Below are positions 1-7,388 of a DNA stretch of 11,996 nt, piece by piece. Location of the stretch: the NCBI GenBank assembly GCA_030612605.1, contig JAUWNO010000028.1, positions 1-11,996 on the forward strand, in the 5' to 3' direction. The position numbers and the translations under genes are program-made. Below the pieces are notes generated by a model. The model worked only from the letters and a program-made list of their open reading frames with translations, made no database searches and was not told the DNA's origin. This DNA is from Armatimonadota bacterium. GTDB lineage: Bacteria; Cloacimonadota; Cloacimonadia; Cloacimonadales; TCS61. How positions within the stretch are numbered: the stretch's first letter is position 1; each line of letters starts with the position of its first letter.

Positions 1-543
1 ATTCCTGAAGAACCGGAGTTCACAGTAGAACAAGACAGTATCGTCACCTTCTTCGTAGATGTCTTTGATAAAGATAGCGAGTTAAGTTATGCCTGGTATG
101 TAAACGAAGAGCTGCAAACTGAAATCTCTGATACATTTATCTATCAGTTTTCCATACTTGGTGAATTTGAAATAAAATCGGAAGTATCGGATGAAGAATA
201 TCAGATTGATACAATTTGGGATGTTACTGTGATAGAGCAATCTGGAGCTGAGCATCTGATACCAACAGTAACAAAGCTGTCTCAGAATTATCCTAATCCC
301 TTCAACCCGGAAACAACCATTGAGTACTCTTTAAAAGAACCCGGTAATATAAGTTTGGAAATCTATAATATCAGAGGGCAAAAAGTAAGAACCTTGGTTA
401 ATGAATTTAAAGCCGTTGGTTATTATAAAGCTATCTGGGATGGAACAGATGATAATGATAAAAATGTAACCAGTGGAATTTACTTCTATCAAATGAAAAC
501 CAGGTATTATAGTGTCGTTAAGAAGATGATCTTATTAAGGTAA
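1..543 (+). CDS. Exported protein with PKD-like domain and C-terminal sorting tail (5' partial)
   Basis: The frame is open from base 1 to the TAA at 541-543, so the N-terminus lies outside the window; 180 codons are visible. A GTG at 229 is internal and I do not regard it as a start. Codons ~8-78 read as a PKD/Ig-like beta domain, with features such as SIVTFFVDVFDKD and LSYAWYVN, and an alternating pattern ending in WDVTV. From codon ~93 follows LSQNYPNPFNPETT, then a beta-rich module (SLEIYNIRGQKVRTL, WDGTD, SGIYFYQ) ending MILLR. This is the sorting tail typical of type IX secretion substrates in the FCB group (TIGR04183 / FlgD-Ig-like families). The protein is therefore expected to cross the outer membrane and be released or surface-attached. 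Its function upstream of the tail cannot be told. The tail is almost duplicated at 4473-4687. The downstream gene starts 56 bp away on the same strand, so co-transcription is possible. Confidence 0.9.
   Translation: MPEEPEFTVEQDSIVTFFVDVFDKDSELSYAWYVNEELQTEISDTFIYQFSILGEFEIKSEVSDEEYQIDTIWDVTVIEQSGAEHLIPTVTKLSQNYPNPFNPETTIEYSLKEPGNISLEIYNIRGQKVRTLVNEFKAVGYYKAIWDGTDDNDKNVTSGIYFYQMKTRYYSVVKKMILLR
286..500 (+). repeat. Direct repeat copy A (sorting-tail DNA)
   Basis: These 215 bp match 4473-4687 with 7 mismatches by hand count. The first 95 bp (286-380) are identical. Both copies are read in the same codon phase. Similarity stops sharply on both sides: the last ~13 codons of the tail and the residues before the NYPNPFNP motif differ. 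The repeat spacing is 4187 bp. Confidence 0.95.
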
Positions 544-572
544 TATAAGTTAATAAAAAACAACTTATATTA
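541..572. repeat. Perfect 11-bp inverted repeat over the stop codon
   Basis: TAATATAAGTT (541-551) and AACTTATATTA (562-572) are perfect complements around a 10-nt A-rich loop, and the first arm begins with the TAA stop of the upstream gene. There is no T-run after the second arm on the plus strand (A's follow), so it is not a standard plus-strand terminator. It may be an mRNA-end hairpin or a weak regulatory stem between the two genes. All pairs but one are A-T, so chance cannot be excluded. Confidence 0.45.
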
Positions 573-599
573 CAAAAAAAAATAATACGAGGAGGTATT

Positions 600-2435
600 A
601 TGCGAAATCGCAAGACGTTGATTGTGTTGTTAGTGCTGATCAGTTGCTTTATCTTCTGGGCTTGCTCAAAAAAAACTCCTATTGAGGTTGAGCAATTTGA
701 GTTGGATTATCCTGACTCTGCTCCGATTATCAATTCTTCCAATCTTACAAATGGAGTTGATTTTTCTATTGGTTATTACAATGGAAATATCCGCACTGAC
801 AGAGTTAAGCTGGAATGGTCAGCCAGCAACGATGAGAATTTTTTATGCTACAAAATTTATCAGCATGAAGGATTAGAAACAGAAAGATTTTTTGAAGGTT
901 TTGAAGGAGGTTCTATTCCAGCAGGATGGACAACTTGGGGTGATTATGGAGGATGGTTTGTTTCAGATTCATTATCATTCCAGGGTAATTACTCTGCACG
1001 AACTCATGAAGGCGATTATGGTTATGAATATTTGGAAACTACAGTAAATGTACAGCAAGACACGGAAATATTTATCTCCTTCTGGGCAAACGGATATAAT
1101 GATGGAGAAGGCAGATTTAGAATTAACGGCACAACTTATGATTATTGGTATCCCGGTGGCTGGTGTTATTATTCCTTTTATTATTACACTAGTTATAATA
1201 CATCCATAACTTTAGAGTGGCGATATTATACAGGCTATTACGGTTTTGGCATGCTCGACAATGTAGAAATTTCTGGTATTGGAGGTGACTTTTCTCTTAT
1301 CGAAACTTTAGATGGTATCAATACAGCAACATTCTGGGATACTACTCTTTATCAGAATCAATATTACAGTTACAAAATTGCTACAATCGTTGAGCAAGGC
1401 ACACACAAGGCAGATGAGATTTCAATCAAAACACCTTTATGGCAGGCACCAAGTAATATCTCAGTGGATATATTAAGTCCAACTATCGCTACATTAAGTT
1501 GGCTGGATAACACTGAATCCGAAACTTCCTTCACAGTTTATGTTGATACTTTCGATGTATATCTGGAAGAATTTGTTACTATCGAGACACTCACAGCAGA
1601 TCAAAATGACACATCTTTAGAAATAACTGATTTGATGTTAAATACATACTATCGTTTAGGAATAAAAGCAATCAACCAGTGGGAAGAAGATACTCCAGTT
1701 GCTTATAGTGATCTTTTTTCTATTGCCTTTGATCCACCTGGTGATTTAGTTGCTAACCAGATTTTAGGAACAAAAGCAGTAGAACTAAATTGGGAAGATA
1801 ATTCAACTTACGAATCAGGCTTCGAAATCGAGCGTAAAATTAATAACGCCGATTTTGAACTTATCGCAACAATTCCTGTGAATAATACCATTGAATACAC
1901 CGATTATGACACAACTTTTTTTGAATATGGTGATACAATAACTTATCAAGTAAGAGCATATAATGAATATGCTGAAATAGTTTATACTGAATATTCCAAT
2001 GAAGCATCTGTTATTCTTTCTGAACTGAATGAAATCTATGTAGATTTTGAAGATGGACAAATTCCAGCCGGTTGGACATCCTGGACTTCTGGAGGAACTG
2101 CGTGGTATATCACAAACATCGCTTTTCAAGGGAATTATGGCATTACATGTGGTGGTGATTATTATGCCGAGGAATATCTGGAAACGACAATTAATGTTCC
2201 CCAAAACGCATATATTACCATCTCATTTTATACACGAGAAGTAGATATTTCTGGTGATGGAGACCTCTATATAAATGGTGGTTATCAGTTCGATTGGGAT
2301 AATAATTCATCAAGTTGGGGTTACGAATATACAACATATTATACTGGTTCAAATTCAGAAATTACTCTACTATGGGAATATTCAACAGGTTCCAATGGTA
2401 ATACTTTTATTGATAACATCCAGGTAACCTGGTAA
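600..2435 (+). CDS. FN3 / jelly-roll multidomain predicted lipoprotein
   Basis: This is a 611-aa predicted cell-envelope protein. The ATG is preceded by a strong GGAGGT at 591-596, close to the start (3 nt). Residues 1-21 form a hydrophobic export signal, and Cys22 in FWAC followed by SKK resembles a lipobox, although Phe at -3 is atypical. Order of domains: FN3 strands (~66-92, VKLEWSASNDENF); a jelly-roll module of the choice-of-anchor/MAM-like kind (~97-227, FEGFEGGSIPAGWT ... GFGMLDNVEISG); return to FN3-like strands (~230-278, FSLIETLDG ... YSYKIATI); a second FN3 (~283-375); a third FN3 (~379-472, VELNWEDNSTYESGFEIER); and a second jelly-roll (~479-611, VDFEDGQIPAGWTSW ... NTFIDNIQVTW). 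Such modules usually bind carbohydrate or protein partners at the surface; no catalytic motif is visible. The protein lacks a YPNPFNP tail, consistent with lipid anchoring. The next gene starts 14 bp downstream, so the two are probably one operon. Confidence 0.88.
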   Translation: MRNRKTLIVLLVLISCFIFWACSKKTPIEVEQFELDYPDSAPIINSSNLTNGVDFSIGYYNGNIRTDRVKLEWSASNDENFLCYKIYQHEGLETERFFEGFEGGSIPAGWTTWGDYGGWFVSDSLSFQGNYSARTHEGDYGYEYLETTVNVQQDTEIFISFWANGYNDGEGRFRINGTTYDYWYPGGWCYYSFYYYTSYNTSITLEWRYYTGYYGFGMLDNVEISGIGGDFSLIETLDGINTATFWDTTLYQNQYYSYKIATIVEQGTHKADEISIKTPLWQAPSNISVDILSPTIATLSWLDNTESETSFTVYVDTFDVYLEEFVTIETLTADQNDTSLEITDLMLNTYYRLGIKAINQWEEDTPVAYSDLFSIAFDPPGDLVANQILGTKAVELNWEDNSTYESGFEIERKINNADFELIATIPVNNTIEYTDYDTTFFEYGDTITYQVRAYNEYAEIVYTEYSNEASVILSELNEIYVDFEDGQIPAGWTSWTSGGTAWYITNIAFQGNYGITCGGDYYAEEYLETTINVPQNAYITISFYTREVDISGDGDLYINGGYQFDWDNNSSSWGYEYTTYYTGSNSEITLLWEYSTGSNGNTFIDNIQVTW

Positions 2436-2449
2436 AAGAAGGAGGAGAC

Positions 2450-4261
2450 ATGAAAAAAATAATAGCACTTATTTTTATTTTAGGATTATTCATTTTGAAC
2501 TTTGCTCAAGAACCGGTTTCTATCAGAAGTAATTCCCTGGCTAATATCATAGATGACAATTTGGATTTGATCTATGACCCAATAGAGTTAGGATTCATTG
2601 AGGGAACATATTTCTTCACAAATTTAGCGGATTTTAATACATATTATCGTGATAATAATGGCGATTGGGAAGAGCAAAATGAACCCTTCTTAACGGAACT
2701 ACCTCTTGGACTCTCTTTTCAGAATCCATTTAAGGAAAACTTTAAACACTCTTTTCTCTTAAGACTTAGAGAATCAAAAGAATCCGAACATGTTTATGGC
2801 GGTTCGGGTGAACATGAAGAAATGTCTGCATACTATTATGATGTAGATGGTGATGGGCTTTACGACATGAAACAGCTTCAATCAAAAAAATATACAAACT
2901 ATGATATCAGTAAAAGGCTTGGATTTGTTTTCAATAATAGTTTTATTTTCGGTAGTACAACTTTAGGTTTCAAATTTTCTTATGATAAGCAAAATAGTGA
3001 AGAAGATGAAGCTAAATCTGATATGGGAATCTGGAATTTTGGCGGGTATTTGGATGGCGTGGAATCAGGTGATTATGGTTTTGAAGAGACAACCACGAAT
3101 TATCTTTTAGAAGATGAATATTCTGATTATGATTTTTCTGAAGAAGGTGATTTTCTTACTAAAACAGAAAAATCCAATATCAAATATAACTTTGCAGTTA
3201 TGAGGAAATTCACTATTTCTGATAAAGAAACAGAATTCAGATTAGATATTCTGCATCAAAGATTGGTTTCCGGTAAGGTTAAAACCGACGATGATTATTC
3301 AGGAAATTATACTGAAATAACTGAATCTGATAGTTTAAGTAATTATGATATTGAAACTGGAAATATCACTGATGCTTACACAATGATCAAAGATGAAAGT
3401 GGAAATAAAAGTCAAATTGAATTTTCCATAAAAAAAGTTTTTGATAAACAGATAGAAAGAAAAAATGATGGATTTTGGAAATTGGGAATCGTTTATGGAT
3501 TAACTTCCGGTGATTATGATTTTGCAGATGATAGACAATTGACTACTGAACAAAATATGGATTATGCATCTACTTCAAATACAGATTTTATTCAGGAAGT
3601 ATCAAATCATCAATATATTAATGATATTGGTGATTATAATGGTTCTAACTTTATTTTTTATGGGAAATTCAACATTCCATATGACGAGATAATTAATTTT
3701 GGTTTTGGAGCATTTTACGATTATCGTGTCGTTGAAAGAGATACAGATTATATCGAGGATGAAATTAATATTTCTGAATATACTGAAGGCAGTAGCTTTA
3801 ATGATGAGAATGACTATATCATCACAGAAACAAGCAAACTTACAGCAGATAGAACTTTTGAGAAACAGATTTATCAAATGAGAATTCCTGTTGGATTGGA
3901 ATTTAGAATGCCCAAAAAAGACCTGACTGATTTTGATACATTTGGATTAAGAAATTTCAGCTTCCGAATCGGTACAACTTATTTCTACACCAAGACCATC
4001 ATAAATGATATAAAACAAGTCACCGATTCTTGTCCACTCACCACGATAACCGAATATGGTGATGGGGAAGTAGAAATAATCATCGATGATAATTATTATC
4101 AATCTACAAGTGAGCATACTGAAGATATTATTGGGATGAAAAGATTTTCAGGAGGTATCGGATATCATCACTCAGAAAATCTACAAATCGATTTTGGTGG
4201 TTTCATTGATGATAATGGAAAGAATTCTCTTATCGGTATTTCTTTCTCGATTAAGTTGTAA
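2450..4261 (+). CDS. Predicted outer-membrane beta-barrel protein
   Basis: This is a 603-aa protein with a strong GGAGGAG at 2441-2447 before the ATG. Residues 1-19 (MKKIIALIFILGLFILNFA) are a clear Sec signal peptide, with probable cleavage before QEP. After it comes a mature N-terminus with IYDPIELGF and TYFFTNLADF, then long alternating polar/hydrophobic segments rich in Tyr, Asp and Gly (for example LGFKFSYDKQ, FGFGAFYDYRVVERD, FSFRIGTTYFYTK). The end, LIGISFSIKL, is a plausible final membrane strand. This pattern suggests a beta-barrel with long acidic loops; I do not recognise a named family. A DVDGDGLYD stretch (residues 131-139) resembles a calcium-binding loop. Tight linkage to the upstream lipoprotein gene (14 bp) suggests the two products act together at the outer membrane, but this is inference. 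A secreted soluble beta protein is the alternative. Confidence 0.8.
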   Translation: MKKIIALIFILGLFILNFAQEPVSIRSNSLANIIDDNLDLIYDPIELGFIEGTYFFTNLADFNTYYRDNNGDWEEQNEPFLTELPLGLSFQNPFKENFKHSFLLRLRESKESEHVYGGSGEHEEMSAYYYDVDGDGLYDMKQLQSKKYTNYDISKRLGFVFNNSFIFGSTTLGFKFSYDKQNSEEDEAKSDMGIWNFGGYLDGVESGDYGFEETTTNYLLEDEYSDYDFSEEGDFLTKTEKSNIKYNFAVMRKFTISDKETEFRLDILHQRLVSGKVKTDDDYSGNYTEITESDSLSNYDIETGNITDAYTMIKDESGNKSQIEFSIKKVFDKQIERKNDGFWKLGIVYGLTSGDYDFADDRQLTTEQNMDYASTSNTDFIQEVSNHQYINDIGDYNGSNFIFYGKFNIPYDEIINFGFGAFYDYRVVERDTDYIEDEINISEYTEGSSFNDENDYIITETSKLTADRTFEKQIYQMRIPVGLEFRMPKKDLTDFDTFGLRNFSFRIGTTYFYTKTIINDIKQVTDSCPLTTITEYGDGEVEIIIDDNYYQSTSEHTEDIIGMKRFSGGIGYHHSENLQIDFGGFIDDNGKNSLIGISFSIKL

Positions 4262-4317
4262 ATTATGAGTTAGTTAATTGCTCATTTCTAGAGGTGCAAT
4301 AATTTCTATATCGTTTT

Positions 4318-4363
4318 ATTAGGATTCCTTGGAATCATTTATTATCCGAGGAATCCTAATTTT
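4318..4363 (+). terminator. Rho-independent terminator after the barrel gene
   Basis: ATTAGGATTCCTTGG (4318-4332) pairs with CCGAGGAATCCTAAT (4346-4360) as a 15-bp stem with one G-U pair and a 13-nt loop, followed by a short T-run (4360-4363). It lies 57 bp after the stop of the barrel gene and closes the plus-strand cluster. The T-run is short, so termination may be partial. Confidence 0.7.
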
Positions 4364-4427
4364 GATATAAATGCCTAAATTAAGGGGAGATTTTTCCCAA
4401 TAGGTTTAATTGTATAGAAAATAATAA

Positions 4428-4730
4428 ATTAGATATAAAAATAATGGGATTTATGTTACAGAACTCGGTCATAATTATCCTAATCCCTTCAACCCGGAAA
4501 CAACCATTGAGTACTCTTTAAAAGAACCCGGTAATATAAGTTTGGAAATCTATAATATCAGAGGGCAGAAAGTAAGGACCCTGGTTAATGAATTTAAAGA
4601 TGTAGGTTATTATAAAGCTATCTGGGATGGAACAGATGATAATGACAAAAATGTAACCAGTGGAATTTACTTCTATCAAATGAAAACGGACAAATTCTCT
4701 GAGACCAGAAAAATGATCCTGCTGAAATAG
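4428..4730 (+). pseudogene. Orphan C-terminal sorting tail without a start codon
   Basis: The frame is open from just after a TAA at 4425-4427 to the TAG at 4728-4730. It encodes about 15 residues ending YVTELGH and then NYPNPFNPETT with the full sorting tail, ending KMILLK. No ATG, GTG or TTG precedes the NYPNPFNP motif in this frame; the first in-frame candidates, TTG at 4533 and ATG further on, fall inside the tail module. There is no signal peptide, cargo domain or ribosome binding site. The likely reading is the 3' remnant of a T9SS-substrate gene whose body was lost, or a tail duplicated by recombination. It follows the terminator at 4318-4363. Another possibility is a sequencing or assembly collapse of a repeat. 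Confidence 0.8.
4473..4687 (+). repeat. Direct repeat copy B (sorting-tail DNA)
   Basis: This is the partner of 286-500 in the same orientation, with 7 mismatches over 215 bp. Three of the mismatches and two neighbouring ones change only a few codons (GCC to GAT is the only clear amino-acid change). Beyond 4687 the two copies diverge abruptly. Confidence 0.95.
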
Positions 4731-4821
4731 GCTTCGTCCCAATACGGTCAAACTTCCCTACGGGACAGGCATTTCACAGGATAAATCTTAATGAAATAAT
4801 CTGTGACTTACTGATTTAAAT
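4731..4821. other. Intergenic stretch with small hairpins
   Basis: No gene is visible here. It contains TCCC-TACG-type palindromic bases (TCCC 4755-4758, GGGA 4762-4765; also GTCCC 4736-4740 with GGGAC 4762-4766) and a TCACAG/CTGTGA pair (4774-4779, 4801-4806). They could be the remains of a small interspersed palindromic repeat, but no second copy occurs in the window. Confidence 0.35.
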
Positions 4822-4851
4822 AAAAGCCCTGAAATTCTCGGGGCTTTTTTT
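4822..4851. terminator. Bidirectional rho-independent terminator between convergent genes
   Basis: AAAAGCCCTGA (4822-4832) pairs with TCGGGGCTTTT (4838-4848) as an 11-bp stem with one G-U pair and a 5-nt AATTC loop. On the plus strand the T-run is seven T's (4845-4851). On the minus strand the same hairpin ends in TTTTATTT. It sits between the orphan tail (plus) and topB (minus, stop at 4935) and can serve both directions. Confidence 0.88.
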
Positions 4852-4934
4852 AGTTATCTTATAATTTTGTTTTCATAGAAATTGAAAGTTGTGGACGAAT
4901 AAAAACCTCTTTATAAGCGGCTTTTATGATAACT

Positions 4935-6965
4935 TTACAGATCAAACAGATCACCCAGAGTTTCTTCCTGCTGTTTTTGTTTGCCAAAGCGGGAAATTAA
5001 TTGCCTGTCCATTTGCCGATCTTTCTTCGATTTGCGTCCGGTTCGCAATCCGGTTTCTTTTTCAGTTCCGGTTTCATGTCCGCATTTACGGTCGCTGCAA
5101 ACCAGTTTATTAGTAAACTTCATCATCGGTTTGCCGCAGATCGGGCATTTTTCCTTACTCATATTTGTGATTTCATATTTCAATTTAGAAGCTTTTATTT
5201 TTTTTATCAGATCGACAGTATTCTGTTTGATATCAGCTATAAATCTTTGCTTATTTTCTTCACCTGTGATGATCTTACCCAGTCGTTTTTCCCATTCTGC
5301 AGTAAGTTCAGGATGCTTGAGCGTTTCCGGCACTAATTTTATCAATTCAAAAGCTTTGGCAGTGGGAACCATTTCTTTCCCGATCCGTTCCACATAATAA
5401 CCCCTGATAATTTTCTCTATGATCTCCGCCCTGGTGGCTGGAGTACCCAGTCCACCTTTGATGGAATCCCGCAACTCTTCATCTTCGATAAATTTTCCCG
5501 GATTTTCCATGGCAGTAAGAAGGGTGGCTTCATTGTAACGCGAGGGCGGTTTGGTTTGAGAAGCAACAAGTTTCATGTCGTTCACTTTCACGACCTGCCC
5601 TTTAGTAAATTCAGGAATGGAACGAGAAGAATCTTCTTCATCATCATTATCTTTCAATATCACCGAGACAGCTCTCCAACCGAGTTCTTTCACAATCCTA
5701 CCCGTTGTCCGAAAAGTTTCCTTTTCAATCTCTAATAAAACCACAACCTGCTCATATTTATATGGTGGGTAAAGCACTGTAATGAATCGTTTTACGATCA
5801 GATCGTAGATTTTCTTTTCATCATTGGAAAGTAAATTTAGGTGCACCGGTATTTCGGTGGGAATTATCGCATGATGATCACTGACTTTGGCATCGTTCAC
5901 AAACCTGGCAGAAGGATTCAATTCTTTTTGCAGAAGTGGTTGTACTTTGCTGCTGTAACCTACTTTGGCTACTTGAAGCAAACGTTGTTTGAGAGTGGAA
6001 ACCATATCTTTGGTAATATAGCGTGAATCCGTACGAGGATAAGTGACTAATTTAAAACGTTCATACAACATTTGGGTGTGACGCAGAGTATCTTTGGCTG
6101 TCATTCCATAACGACGGTTTGCATCTCTTTGCAGTTCGGTCAAATCATACGCCAATGGAGCTGATTCTGATCTTGTTTTTCTGGTTACAGAAGTAACGAG
6201 TGCATTTTTTCCTTTCATTCTTGCAAGCAAATTATCTGCTTTATCTTTTTCAAAAATTCGATCATTGCCTTTTTGATCCTGCCAGGAAGCAGTGAAGCTT
6301 GTACAAAGCGCATTCAATTTCCAAAATTTTACAGGAACAAATTTCTTGATGATTTCTTCTCTTTTCACGATCAACGCCAAAGTAGGAGTCTGCACCCTGC
6401 CGGCATTCAATCGTGCATCAAATTTACAGGTAAGAGCGCGGGTCACATTCAAACCAACCAGCCAGTCAGCTTCGGCTCTTCCTACCGCTGCATGAAACAG
6501 ATTATCATAATTCTGCGAAGGTTTCAGATTGGCAAATCCGTCTTTGATGGCGGAATCGGTCTGAGAAGAGATCCATAATCTTTTCATTGGTTTCTTTTTC
6601 CAGCCGCCCAGCATTATGATCCAGCGTGCTACCAATTCCCCTTCCCTACCAGCATCAGTAGCAATGATAACTTCAGAAATATCTTTCCTTTGAAGAAGAG
6701 ATTTTATGGTGCGGAATTGTTGAGAAGTTTGTTTGATTACTTTCAGTTTCATTTTTTCCGGTAGCATTGGTAAGTATTCCAAATTCCAATGCTTGAACTT
6801 GGCATCATATATTTCCGGTTCAGCCAAAGTGACGAGGTGTCCCAAAGCCCAAGTAACAATATATTTATCGCCTTCCATAAATCCTCTGCCGCGAGGTCGG
6901 CATTTCAAAACTTTTCCCAAATCTTTTCCCACACTGGGCTTTTCCGCTAACACTAAAGATTTCAT
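4935..6965 (-). CDS. topB: DNA topoisomerase III (type IA)
   Basis: This 676-aa cytoplasmic enzyme cuts and passes single DNA strands, working in decatenation and replication/recombination intermediates. The start chosen is the ATG at 6963-6965 (MKSLVLAEKPSVGK), because type IA enzymes begin at this Toprim strand and an AAGGA ribosome binding site (6974-6978) lies 8 nt upstream; the frame runs open to 7079 but those 38 extra residues are not family-like. Visible motifs: Toprim with Glu8 (AEKPS) and DAGREGE (residues 104-110); LNAGRVQTPTLALI (187-200); catalytic Tyr309 in TYPRTDSRYI; SDHHAIIPT (362-370); GLGTPATRAEII (505-516). A C-terminal four-Cys zinc motif (C607, C610, C623, C628) is followed by a basic tail. 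The length is close to E. coli TopIII (about 650). The protein appears intact. TopB genes are often carried by conjugative elements in Bacteroidota, but no transfer gene is visible here. Confidence 0.97.
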   Translation of the reverse strand: MKSLVLAEKPSVGKDLGKVLKCRPRGRGFMEGDKYIVTWALGHLVTLAEPEIYDAKFKHWNLEYLPMLPEKMKLKVIKQTSQQFRTIKSLLQRKDISEVIIATDAGREGELVARWIIMLGGWKKKPMKRLWISSQTDSAIKDGFANLKPSQNYDNLFHAAVGRAEADWLVGLNVTRALTCKFDARLNAGRVQTPTLALIVKREEIIKKFVPVKFWKLNALCTSFTASWQDQKGNDRIFEKDKADNLLARMKGKNALVTSVTRKTRSESAPLAYDLTELQRDANRRYGMTAKDTLRHTQMLYERFKLVTYPRTDSRYITKDMVSTLKQRLLQVAKVGYSSKVQPLLQKELNPSARFVNDAKVSDHHAIIPTEIPVHLNLLSNDEKKIYDLIVKRFITVLYPPYKYEQVVVLLEIEKETFRTTGRIVKELGWRAVSVILKDNDDEEDSSRSIPEFTKGQVVKVNDMKLVASQTKPPSRYNEATLLTAMENPGKFIEDEELRDSIKGGLGTPATRAEIIEKIIRGYYVERIGKEMVPTAKAFELIKLVPETLKHPELTAEWEKRLGKIITGEENKQRFIADIKQNTVDLIKKIKASKLKYEITNMSKEKCPICGKPMMKFTNKLVCSDRKCGHETGTEKETGLRTGRKSKKDRQMDRQLISRFGKQKQQEETLGDLFDL

Positions 6966-6999
6966 ATCGCTAATCCTTATAAATAAATTTATAAAGTTT

Positions 7000-7026
7000 A
7001 TTTTAGTTTTATGCGATTTTTGTAAA
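7000..7026 (-). promoter_or_regulatory. topB: Possible topB promoter
   Basis: On the minus strand TTTACA (7021-7026) and TAAAAT (7000-7005) resemble -35 and -10 boxes with a short 15-nt spacer, about 35 bp upstream of the ATG. The region is very AT-rich, so such matches are common by chance. Confidence 0.25.
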
Positions 7027-7135
7027 GGAGAAAGGACAGAAGCGGGAAACAGAAGGATAACGAATCTAGTTGCTTCCATAAAATTTATTGATTCTTAACA
7101 ATCTAATAGTAATATTTCAATGTTGATGGGGAATA

Positions 7136-7222
7136 ATGGAAAAAATAAAAGTCCTCTGTGTCTACATACATAATTCTGTATACATTCAGATTGCAGAAGA
7201 TCTTTTTTTAACTATTGACTGA
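7136..7222 (+). pseudogene. Remnant of a low-molecular-weight phosphatase / ArsC-type arsenate reductase gene
   Basis: An ATG at 7136 with GGGGA just upstream opens a 28-codon frame, MEKIKVLCVYIHNSVYIQIA and onward, ending in TGA. The start of this family reads roughly K-V-L-F-V-C-x-H-N-S-A-R-S-Q-x-A-E, and this frame keeps KVL, V, IHNS and Q-I-A-E at matching positions. In that alignment the catalytic Cys is Tyr10 and the P-loop Arg is Tyr16, so the product could not be active. The remaining ~110 residues of the family are absent and no continuation is evident in other frames. I read it as the decayed 5' end of such a gene. The match is short and done by eye; a chance open frame is the alternative. 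Confidence 0.5.
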
Positions 7223-7223
7223 T

Positions 7224-7388
7224 TTATTCGTTTCTGCAAAAAGGAAATATGAAATTCAAATATATTTCTGACAAATAAGCATGTCGCACATAATCCTTTT
7301 TCCAGCTTTGCTTATCATTGATTTCATTGCCGGTTTTATCACGCCAAAGTGCATCGACGCAAACGCATTCAACAACAGGCAGCGAAAA
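7224..7388 (-). pseudogene. Possible protein-coding fragment, family unknown
   Basis: On the minus strand 54 codons are open between a TAA (7389-7391) and a TAA (7224-7226), with no ATG, GTG or TTG to begin them near their 5' end. The translation includes ECVCVDALWRDKTGNEIND and DYVRHAYLSEIYLNF, with Trp, charged and amphipathic spacing typical of a soluble protein rather than of random AT-rich DNA. No start and no ribosome binding site are visible, so it would be a remnant. I do not recognise the family. The complementary plus frame (7281-7406) is also open, so the coding strand is uncertain. Confidence 0.3.

Noticed and set aside
229..543. Separate 104-aa gene starting at GTG 229
   Set aside because: The same frame is open to base 1 with a continuous PKD-like domain, so this is the end of a longer protein.
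4736..4766. GTCCC...GGGAC palindromic bases as a REP-like element
   Set aside because: Only one copy is in the window and the pairing is short; a family cannot be claimed from this alone.
6966..7079. N-terminal extension of topB to an ATG at 7079
   Set aside because: The 38 extra residues are not family-like, and the ATG at 6965 begins exactly at the conserved Toprim strand with a well-placed AAGGA.
4935..7079. topB as a sign of a conjugative or mobile element
   Set aside because: No integrase, relaxase, transfer gene or attachment repeat is seen in the window; topB can be a plain chromosomal gene.
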